64,000 nucleotides of DNA from Azospirillum oryzae (GTDB lineage Bacteria; Pseudomonadota; Alphaproteobacteria; Azospirillales; Azospirillaceae): NCBI RefSeq assembly GCF_900177515.1, contig NZ_FXAK01000008.1, positions 1-64,000 on the forward strand, read 5' to 3'. The notes below the pieces were generated by a model that was given only the letters and a program-made list of their open reading frames with translations, did not search any database and was not told where the DNA came from. The translations under genes and the position numbers were made by a program. The first letter of the stretch is position 1. The number at the start of each line of letters is the position of its first letter. Positions 57,595-64,000 of the stretch are shown here, in pieces.

Positions 57595-60500
57595 ATGGAA
57601 AGCTGGTTCATCCTGGCCGCATCGCTGGCCTATCTGTTGTCGCTGTTCGCAATCGCGTGGTATGGCGACCGCACCGGCAACCACGGCAGCGACCGGCGAA
57701 CGCCCTGGCTCTATGCGCTGAGTTTCGGCGTCTATTGCACCTCCTGGACCTTCTACGGCGCCGTCGGGCGGGCGGCGACCGGGGGCTTCTATTTCCTGCC
57801 GATCTACATCGGGCCGATCCTGATGATCGGGCTGGGCTGGCCGGTTCTGGCCCGAATCGTCCGGGTGGCGAAGTCGGAGAACGTCGTCTCCATCTCCGAT
57901 TTCCTGTCGGCCCGCTACGGCAAGAGCCGCAGCCTGGCGGCGCTGGTCACCATCGCCGCCGTGATCGGGCTTCTGCCCTATATCGCCCTGCAACTGAAGG
58001 CGATCAGCGTCAGTTTCGAGATCCTGGCCGGGGCCTCGCTGGGCACCGACCTCAGCCAGATGCCGGGCGGGACGGCGCTGATGGCGGCGCTGCTGATGGC
58101 GGCCTTCGCCATCCTGTTCGGCGTGCGCAGCGTATCGGCCAACGAACATCACCGCGGACTGATGATGGCCATCGCCGCAGAGTCGGTGGTGAAGCTGGCC
58201 GCGGCGCTGGGGGTGGGCGGCGCCATCGCCTTTTCCGTCTTCGGCGACCCCGCCACCTTCATCGACGCTGCCGTCCGCAATCCCGGATTCCTCGAACTGA
58301 TCCGGCTGGACAGCATCGGCACCGACTGGTGGGTGGCCTGCCTGCTGTCCGCGCTGGCGATCCTGTGCCTGCCGCGCCAGTTCCATGTCGCGGTGGTGGA
58401 GAACACCCATGGCGGCGACGTGCGGTCGTCGGCGAAGCTGTTCCCGGCCTATCTGGTCGCCATCAACCTGTTCGTCCTGCCGGTGGCGCTGGCCGGGCTG
58501 ATGCTGTTCCCCGACGGCACCACCAACGCCGACACCTTCATGGTGTCCATCCCCTTGAGCCAGGGCTGGCCGTGGCTGGCGCTCGCCGCCTTCATCGGCG
58601 GGCTTTCGGCCGCCACCAGCATGATCCTGGTGGAAATGGTGGCGCTCAGCACCATGATCTGCAACGACGTCGCCGTTCCACTGCTGATGGCGCTGCGCCC
58701 CGACGACCGGCGGCTGCGCGACGATCCGGCGGGAATTCTGCTGCTGGTGCGGCGGTCGGCGGTGATCGTGCTGGTGCTGCTGTCCTATGGCTGCTACCGG
58801 CTGATCGGGCCGGCCTTCCCGCTGGCAACCATCGGCATGATGAGCTTCACGGCCGTGGCGCAGTTCGCCCCTGCCCTGCTGGGCGGGCTGATCTGGAGCC
58901 GGGCCAGCCGTAGCGGCGCCTTCGCCGGTATCTGCGCTGGCTTCCTGGGCTGGGCCTATACCATGCTGCTGCCGTCCTTCGCCGATGCCGGATGGCTGGC
59001 CTCCAGCGCACTGCGCGAGGGGCCGTTCGGCCTGACCGGGCTCAGCCCGGTGGCGCTGGCCGGCATCACCGGCATCGACCCGCTGACCAACGCCGCCTTG
59101 TGGAGCCTGGGTCCGAACCTGCTGCTGTTCGTCGTCGTGTCGCTGCTGACCCGCCCGTCGACGCTGGAGCGCCAACAGGCCGCCCGCTTCATGAGCCTGC
59201 GCCGCGCCTCCGACGGCGAGCCGCACGGGCCGCGCGGCGCCACCCTGGCAGACCTGCACGACCTGGCCGTGCGCTATGTCGGGCAGCCGCGCGCCGATGC
59301 CGCCTTCCGCCGGTTCACCGGGGTGGCGGACGGCGATCTGCGCACCGCTTTGCTGACCCGCACCGACGGGGAGGCGATCCAGTTGACCGAGCGGCTGCTG
59401 GCCGGCGCCGTCGGTTCGGCGTCGGCCCGCGTGGTGGTGGCCGGGCTGCTGTCGGACCGCCGGCTGTCGCGCACCGACGCGCGCTCCATCATCGACGAGG
59501 CGTCGCGGGCCATCCTGAAGCAGCACGAGCTTCTGCGCGCCACCGTGGAGAACGTCCCCCAGGGCATCGCGGTGTTCGACGAGGATTGGCGCGTCGCCAC
59601 CTGGAACAACCAGTTTCTCGTGCTGCTCAACCTGCCGGACGGCTTCGTCCAGGTCGGCACCTCTCTGCAGGACATCGTCGGGCTGATCGCGCGCCGCGGC
59701 GAATATGGCCGCAACGGCGAGATTGAGACCCTGCTGGAACGCCGCTCCGATCCGCGCCGCCGCAACAAGCCGGACGTCTATGAGCGGGTGCGGCCCGACG
59801 GCACGGTGCTGGAGATCGCCACCAACCCGATGCCCAGTTCAAAGCCAGGGGGCGGCGGCTTCGTCGCCGTCTACACCGACGTCACCGAGCGCCACCGCGC
59901 CGCCGCCGCCTTGCGCGAAGCCAACGAATCGCTGGAACGCCGCATTGAGGAGCGCACGCACGCCCTGTCGGAAGCGAAGGCGGAGGCCGAACGCGCCAAC
60001 CGCGGCAAGACCCGCTTCCTGGCCGCGGCCAGCCACGACCTGCTGCAGCCGCTGCACGCCGCCCGGCTGTTCCTGTCCGCTCTGGGTGAACGCAACGGCG
60101 ACAGCGCCATCCGCCAGATCGATGCCTCGCTGCGGTCGGTGGAGCAGATCCTGGGCGACCTGCTGGACGTTTCCAAAATCGACAGCGGCGTGGTGAAACC
60201 GAACCCGGTGCCGATGCGCATCGAAGAGCTGCTGAAACCGCTGGGCGAGGAATTCACCGTGCTGGCCAGCCGCCATGGGCTGGGGCTGCGGGTGGTCGAT
60301 TGTTCGGCCACGGTGCGCAGCGACCCGACGCTGCTGCGGCGCATCCTACAGAACTACCTTGCCAATGCGGTGCGGTACACCCGCACCGGCCGCATCTTGC
60401 TGGGCTGCCGCCGGCGGGGGAATTTCCTGTCGATCGAGGTCTGGGACACCGGGCCGGGCATCCCCGAACACAAGGTGCCGGAAATCTTCATGGAGTTCCG

Positions 60501-61092
60501 GCAGTTGGACAATGACGGCGACGACCGCGGCAAGGGGCTGGGCCTCGGCCTTGCCATCGTCGAGCGTCTGGCCGGCATCCTCGGCCATACGGTGCAGGTG
60601 CGCTCGAAGGTCGGGCGGGGCAGCGCCTTCTCCGTTCTGGTGCCGCTGACCGACGAGCCGGTCGCCGCCCGCGCCATGGTGGTGCGTCCGCGTGGCCGCG
60701 ACCTGCGCGGCGTGCTGGTGCTCTGCCTGGAGAATGAGCCCGCCATTGCCCGCGCGACCGAGGATCTGCTGTCAAGCTGGTCCTGCCGCGTCGTCACCGC
60801 GGTCGCTCCGGAGCTTGCCCTGGAGAAGCTGGAGGGGCGGACTCCCGACGTGATCCTGACCGACTATCACCTCGACCGCAGCCTGACGGGCGTGGAGGCT
60901 TTGCGGACGTTGCGCGCCCGGCTGGGCAGCGACATTCCCGCAGCGGTCGTGACCGCCGACCGCGACGCCGCCGTGCGCGAGGACATCGAGGCAGCGGGCT
61001 GCCGGCTGCTCTACAAGCCGGTGCGTCCGGGTGCGCTGCGTGCGCTATTGGGCCAGTTGCTGGCGGAGGGGCAGCGGATAGCGAGCGACTGA
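57595..61092 (+). CDS. crbS: CrbS-type sensor: SSF transporter domain, STAC, PAS, kinase, receiver
   Basis: 1165 aa. The first 480 residues are a sodium/solute symporter (PutP/SSF) domain with about 13 helices (SFGVYCTSWTFYGAVGRAATGGFYFLPIYIGP). A cytoplasmic STAC-like linker follows (about 540-640; LADLHDLAVRYVGQPRADAAFRRF), then PAS (about 645-770), H814 in FLAAASHDLLQPLHAARLF, the ATPase domain and a C-terminal receiver with D1090 in LTDYHLDRSLTG. Such proteins (CrbS, MxtR, ErcS'-like) sense or transport carbon sources such as acetate and activate a LuxR-type regulator controlling acs or alcohol oxidation. The cognate regulator is encoded convergently just downstream. The ATG at 57595 is chosen because the membrane domain begins there. 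Confidence 0.85.
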   Translation: MESWFILAASLAYLLSLFAIAWYGDRTGNHGSDRRTPWLYALSFGVYCTSWTFYGAVGRAATGGFYFLPIYIGPILMIGLGWPVLARIVRVAKSENVVSISDFLSARYGKSRSLAALVTIAAVIGLLPYIALQLKAISVSFEILAGASLGTDLSQMPGGTALMAALLMAAFAILFGVRSVSANEHHRGLMMAIAAESVVKLAAALGVGGAIAFSVFGDPATFIDAAVRNPGFLELIRLDSIGTDWWVACLLSALAILCLPRQFHVAVVENTHGGDVRSSAKLFPAYLVAINLFVLPVALAGLMLFPDGTTNADTFMVSIPLSQGWPWLALAAFIGGLSAATSMILVEMVALSTMICNDVAVPLLMALRPDDRRLRDDPAGILLLVRRSAVIVLVLLSYGCYRLIGPAFPLATIGMMSFTAVAQFAPALLGGLIWSRASRSGAFAGICAGFLGWAYTMLLPSFADAGWLASSALREGPFGLTGLSPVALAGITGIDPLTNAALWSLGPNLLLFVVVSLLTRPSTLERQQAARFMSLRRASDGEPHGPRGATLADLHDLAVRYVGQPRADAAFRRFTGVADGDLRTALLTRTDGEAIQLTERLLAGAVGSASARVVVAGLLSDRRLSRTDARSIIDEASRAILKQHELLRATVENVPQGIAVFDEDWRVATWNNQFLVLLNLPDGFVQVGTSLQDIVGLIARRGEYGRNGEIETLLERRSDPRRRNKPDVYERVRPDGTVLEIATNPMPSSKPGGGGFVAVYTDVTERHRAAAALREANESLERRIEERTHALSEAKAEAERANRGKTRFLAAASHDLLQPLHAARLFLSALGERNGDSAIRQIDASLRSVEQILGDLLDVSKIDSGVVKPNPVPMRIEELLKPLGEEFTVLASRHGLGLRVVDCSATVRSDPTLLRRILQNYLANAVRYTRTGRILLGCRRRGNFLSIEVWDTGPGIPEHKVPEIFMEFRQLDNDGDDRGKGLGLGLAIVERLAGILGHTVQVRSKVGRGSAFSVLVPLTDEPVAARAMVVRPRGRDLRGVLVLCLENEPAIARATEDLLSSWSCRVVTAVAPELALEKLEGRTPDVILTDYHLDRSLTGVEALRTLRARLGSDIPAAVVTADRDAAVREDIEAAGCRLLYKPVRPGALRALLGQLLAEGQRIASD

Positions 61093-61106
61093 CGCGCTCT
61101 GCCCTC

Positions 61107-61757
61107 TCACTCTACCGGCGGCGGCGGTGCCGAGGACAGCGCCAGCTGGCTCGCCAGCACCGCCGCCTGGGTGCGGGTCAGCACGCCCAGCTTGCGCAGG
61201 ATCGTGGTCACGTGGGCCTTCACCGTCGTCTCGGCGACGTTCATCTCGTAGGCGATCTGCTTGTTCAGCTTGCCTTCGGCGATGCCGGCCAGGACGCGGA
61301 GCTGCTGCGGGGTCAGGGTGGCGGCGCGCTGGGCGGGGTCGGGGGCGTCGGTCTCGGGGCCTCCGTTGATCTCCGGCAGCCACAGCTCGCCGTCGAGCAC
61401 CGCGTGAATCGCCTCGACGATCTGGGTGTTGGGGGCGGATTTCGGGACGAAGCCGGAGGCGCCATAGTCGATGGAGCGCTGGATCGTCACGGGATCCTCC
61501 GACGCGGACACCACGATCACCGGAATCGCCGGATGTTCGGAGCGCAGCATCATCAGCCCGATCAGGCCGCTCATGCCGGGCATGTGCAGGTCCAGCAGGA
61601 TGATGTCCGGCGGCTCCCCGGTGTCGAGCAGCGGCTTGATCTGGTCGAACCGCGACGCTTCCAGGATCACGGCGCCGGGGATCGCCTGACCGATGGTCTG
61701 GGTCAAGGCGGTGCGCATCAGCGGGTGGTCGTCGGCGATCAGGATGCGGTGCGACAT
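61107..61757 (-). CDS. crbR: LuxR/NarL-type response regulator, CrbR/ErdR-like
   Basis: 216 aa. The receiver domain has D56 in ILLDLHMPGMSG and Lys in FVPKSAPN. The C-terminal LuxR HTH (about 150-205) contains LTPQQLRVLAGIAEGKLNKQIAYEMNVAETTVKAHVTTILRKLG. This matches regulators paired with SSF-type kinases (CrbR, ErdR, AgmR), which control acetyl-CoA synthetase and related genes. It converges with the kinase gene, 14 bases between stops. The acs target gene is not in the window, so assignment is by family and context. Confidence 0.8.
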   Translation of the reverse strand: MSHRILIADDHPLMRTALTQTIGQAIPGAVILEASRFDQIKPLLDTGEPPDIILLDLHMPGMSGLIGLMMLRSEHPAIPVIVVSASEDPVTIQRSIDYGASGFVPKSAPNTQIVEAIHAVLDGELWLPEINGGPETDAPDPAQRAATLTPQQLRVLAGIAEGKLNKQIAYEMNVAETTVKAHVTTILRKLGVLTRTQAAVLASQLALSSAPPPPVE

Positions 61758-61885
61758 CGGCCTTCTTGAGACTTTCCGGCTATGGACATTCCGGGTTTAA
61801 AACCGTTCCACCAGTATCGGCTTGCAGCCGCCCGTTGACAACTGCGCCCAATGCCGCGCGTCGAAGTTTCCGATGGATTTTACCC

Positions 61886-62899
61886 TTACCCGTCCGCGGA
61901 TGGGATGGCACCGGCGCTGGTGCGTTCGTGGATGGCCTGGCGGCGGAAGCGGTACAACTCGGCGGGCCGGCCACCCGTCTGGCTTTCAAACTGACCGGTG
62001 GGTTCGACGAAGCCGCCGGAGATCATCAGCCGGCGGAAATTCTGCTTGTGCACCCGCTCACCCGACAGCGCTTCCACCACCAACTGCAGTTGATGCAAGG
62101 TGAAGGTCGGCGGCAGCAATTCGAAGACGATGGGGCGGTAGCGCAGCTTGCCGCGCAGCCGCTCCAGCGCAGTCGCCAGGATGCGCCGGCCGTCGCGCGC
62201 CATCGGCCGGCCGAGCGCCCGCGGCATCGGCCCGCCGGCCCGCACCGACGGATCGACCCTGGCGGCAAGGTCGCGGTCGCGGAAGGCCTCCACCACCAGA
62301 CCGGCCTCGTAGAGCAGTTCGAATCGCTCCAGCACGCGTTCCATGTCCCAGTCGGCGCCGTCCAGGCCGAAGGCCATCTGGGCACGCTCGGCCCGGCGCA
62401 GGCGGGTGCCCTCGTCGGGGGCGGAGGCGATCCAGCCGTTAAGCGCCGGGGCGATCACGGCGTCCAGCAGCGGCGGGCGCCGGTCGCGCCAGTCCTCCCA
62501 CGGGAAATGATCGTAGAGGTCGCGCCATTCGGCCGAGGCGTCGCCGCCCAACGGGCCGTCGCGGACCAGCGCCAGATAGCCGACCACGACGGAGCGCTGC
62601 CCGCCGAACAGCTCGTGCGGGTCGCGGTAGCGGTCGCCGAAGGTGTAGAGCTGCTCGACATAGCGCAGCGCCAGCCCCGACAGCCCCTCCGCCACCGCAC
62701 GGACACCGTCCTGCAGGGTGCGGAAGCGGTCGGGCTCGAAGGGTGCGCCGGGCAGCGCGTCGCGATGCGGCAACGGCTCGTCGCCGCGCCGGTGGTCTTC
62801 CGGCACGGTGAAGCCGCTGCGCACCGTTACGATGCGCGGGGTCCCGCCGGTCACCGCAACGATGGCGACCGACAGGCCGAGTTGGAGAGGCTGGGTCAC
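61886..62899 (-). CDS. NrtR-family regulator with degenerate Nudix domain
   Basis: 337 aa from GTG. The N-terminal half (1-190) has the Nudix fold outline of NrtR (LGLSVAIVAV, YVEQLYTFGDRYRD) but no recognisable Nudix box, so hydrolase activity is unlikely. The C-terminal winged helix is clear: LRYRPIVFELLPPTFTLHQLQLVVEALSG, RLMISGGFVEPTGQ and GGRPAELYRFR. NrtR proteins repress NAD metabolism genes and sense ADP-ribose. The N-terminal half carries an insert near 130-180 (WEDWRDRRPPLLDAVIAPAL). It lies 46 bases downstream of gltA on the same strand. Its ribosome binding site is inside a hairpin. Confidence 0.75.
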   Translation of the reverse strand: MTQPLQLGLSVAIVAVTGGTPRIVTVRSGFTVPEDHRRGDEPLPHRDALPGAPFEPDRFRTLQDGVRAVAEGLSGLALRYVEQLYTFGDRYRDPHELFGGQRSVVVGYLALVRDGPLGGDASAEWRDLYDHFPWEDWRDRRPPLLDAVIAPALNGWIASAPDEGTRLRRAERAQMAFGLDGADWDMERVLERFELLYEAGLVVEAFRDRDLAARVDPSVRAGGPMPRALGRPMARDGRRILATALERLRGKLRYRPIVFELLPPTFTLHQLQLVVEALSGERVHKQNFRRLMISGGFVEPTGQFESQTGGRPAELYRFRRQAIHERTSAGAIPSADG

Positions 62900-62905
62900 A
62901 GAGCG

Positions 62906-62927
62906 CCCCTCTCCTCTTGGAGAGGGG
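62906..62927 (-). promoter_or_regulatory. Hairpin enclosing the NrtR-gene ribosome binding site
   Basis: A perfect 9-bp stem (cccctctcc / ggagagggg, loop tctt) lies between gltA and the NrtR-type gene. On the minus strand its 3' arm, GGAGAGGGG, is the Shine-Dalgarno sequence, ending six bases before GTG. It could limit translation of the regulator or part-terminate gltA messages. Confidence 0.55.
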
Positions 62928-62945
62928 ACGCCGTAATTCGACCGA

Positions 62946-64000
62946 TCAACGCTTGTCCAGCGGAACGAAGGGACGGGCGGCGTAGCCGGTGAAGAGCTGG
63001 CGCGGGCGGCCGATCTTCTGGGCCGGGTCCTCGATCATCTCCTTCCACTGGCTGATCCAACCGACGGTGCGGGCCACGGCGAACAGCACGGTGAACATGC
63101 TGGTCGGGAAGCCCATCGCCTTCAGGATGATGCCGGAATAGAAATCGACGTTCGGATAGAGCTTCTTCTCGACGAAATACTCGTCCGACAGAGCGATCTT
63201 CTCCAGCTCCATCGCGATGGCCAGATGCGGTTCGTCCTTGATGCCCAGGCGGTCGAGAACCTGATAACAGGTCTCGCGCATGATCTTGGCGCGCGGGTCG
63301 TAGTTCTTGTAGACCCGGTGGCCGAAGCCCATCAGGCGGAAGCTGTCGTTCTTGTCCTTGGCACGGCGGACGAACTCGGGGATACGCTCGACCGAGCCGA
63401 TCTCCTCCAGCATCTTCAACACGGCCTCATTGGCGCCGCCATGGGCCGGACCCCACAGCGCCGCGATGCCCGACGCGATGCAGGCGAACGGGTTGGCATG
63501 GGACGAGCCGGCGAGGCGGACGGTGGAGGTCGAGGCGTTCTGCTCGTGGTCGGCATGCAGGATGAAGATCTTGTCCATCGCCTCGGACAGGACCGGATCG
63601 ACCTTCCATTCCTCGCACGGCGTGCCGAAGGTCATGTAGAGGAAGTTTTCCGCGAAGGACAGGTCGTTGCGCGGATACATGAAGGGTTCGCCGACCGTGT
63701 ACTTGTAGGCCATGGCGGCCATGGTCGGCATCTTGGCGATCAGGCGGTGCGCGGCGATCTTGCGCTGCACCGGATCGAAGATGTCGGTGGAATCGTGATA
63801 GAAGGCCGACAGGGCGCCGACGACGCCGCACATGATCGCCATCGGGTGGGCGTCACGGCGGAAGCCGCTGTAGAACTTGGTCAGCTGCTCGTGCACCATC
63901 GTGTGGTAGGTGATGGTGCGCTCGAAATCGGCCTTCTGCTGCGGGTCGGGCAGTTCGCCGTTCAGCAGCAGGTGGCAGACCTCCAGAAAGTCACAATTCT
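62946..64000 (-). CDS. gltA: Citrate synthase, 3' portion (5' end outside window)
   Basis: About 350 C-terminal residues of a type II (GltA) citrate synthase, which condenses acetyl-CoA and oxaloacetate. The frame stays open to the window edge and reads back through TITYHTMVHEQLTKFYSGFRRDAHPM. Catalytic residues are present: His in LWGPAHGGANE, His in GFGHRVYKNYDPRA and Asp in NVDFYSGII. The C-terminus RPFVPLDKR is typical. The hinge DHEQNASTSTVRLAGSSHANPFA is intact. Confidence 0.95.
   Translation of the reverse strand, partial: NCDFLEVCHLLLNGELPDPQQKADFERTITYHTMVHEQLTKFYSGFRRDAHPMAIMCGVVGALSAFYHDSTDIFDPVQRKIAAHRLIAKMPTMAAMAYKYTVGEPFMYPRNDLSFAENFLYMTFGTPCEEWKVDPVLSEAMDKIFILHADHEQNASTSTVRLAGSSHANPFACIASGIAALWGPAHGGANEAVLKMLEEIGSVERIPEFVRRAKDKNDSFRLMGFGHRVYKNYDPRAKIMRETCYQVLDRLGIKDEPHLAIAMELEKIALSDEYFVEKKLYPNVDFYSGIILKAMGFPTSMFTVLFAVARTVGWISQWKEMIEDPAQKIGRPRQLFTGYAARPFVPLDKR

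Noticed and set aside
49452..61092. The hybrid kinase and the CrbS-type sensor as duplicates, because both are 1165 residues
   Set aside because: Their domain orders differ entirely outside the kinase core (helical sensor plus Hpt against SSF, STAC and no Hpt). Equal length is coincidence.

Overview
The window is GC-rich DNA from a chemotactic, sensor-rich alphaproteobacterium. The closest general match I recognise is Azospirillum or a related Rhodospirillales genus. Reasons: uniformly GC-rich codon use, two long methyl-accepting chemotaxis proteins, many large hybrid histidine kinases, an AapJ-type binding protein, Entner-Doudoroff and uronate genes, and a fused SSF-histidine kinase. No tRNA, rRNA or CRISPR array was seen.

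Layout. 1-3.3 kb is the accessory, decaying end: a frameshifted pstB, a phage-type (PBECR-like) nuclease-domain ORF, a 28-bp Xer/dif-like site, and an intact IS1202/ISNCY-type insertion sequence (1577-3268) with a 5-bp target duplication and a second truncated left end. 3.4-11.6 kb holds a DUF1275 membrane protein, a TMEM175-like channel, an MFS gene broken by an in-frame TAG, a YgiQ radical-SAM protein, an ABC exporter and an SDR. 11.7-25.3 kb is signal transduction: a CheC-like protein/HWE kinase/receiver operon, a DUF2076 protein, a FIST protein/hybrid kinase/HD-GYP operon, an MCP, and a small Gln-rich protein.

25.5-42 kb is carbon metabolism: ppc on the minus strand, then a GntR-family regulator and a probable uronate/aldonate operon (fructuronate reductase-like, Zn-dehydrogenase, TRAP transporter DctPQM, mannonate dehydratase). 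The same 12-bp operator-like word precedes both the regulator and the operon. A sigma54 activator faces away from a 7TM histidine kinase and a second TRAP permease pair that lacks a binding protein. 42-45 kb is the nitric-oxide module: norR-like activator, small ORF and divergent hmp with a sigma54 promoter. 45.5-49.4 kb has a second MCP and hexR-eda with a HexR-type palindrome, which ties the uronate products (KDG to KDPG) to the Entner-Doudoroff aldolase.

49.4-64 kb has a TorS-like hybrid kinase divergent from a solo AapJ-like binding protein, an MHS-family MFS transporter, an RTX/repeat secreted protein, a CrbS-type SSF-STAC-PAS-kinase convergent with its CrbR-like LuxR regulator, an NrtR-type regulator, and the 3' part of citrate synthase (gltA), which runs off the window.

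Most of the window is ordinary chromosomal or chromid backbone. The most unusual structure is the Xer-site/insertion-sequence junction near 1.5 kb. The most interesting unproved pairings are CheC with the HWE kinase, FIST with the hybrid kinase and HD-GYP protein, and the AapJ-like protein with the TorS-like kinase.
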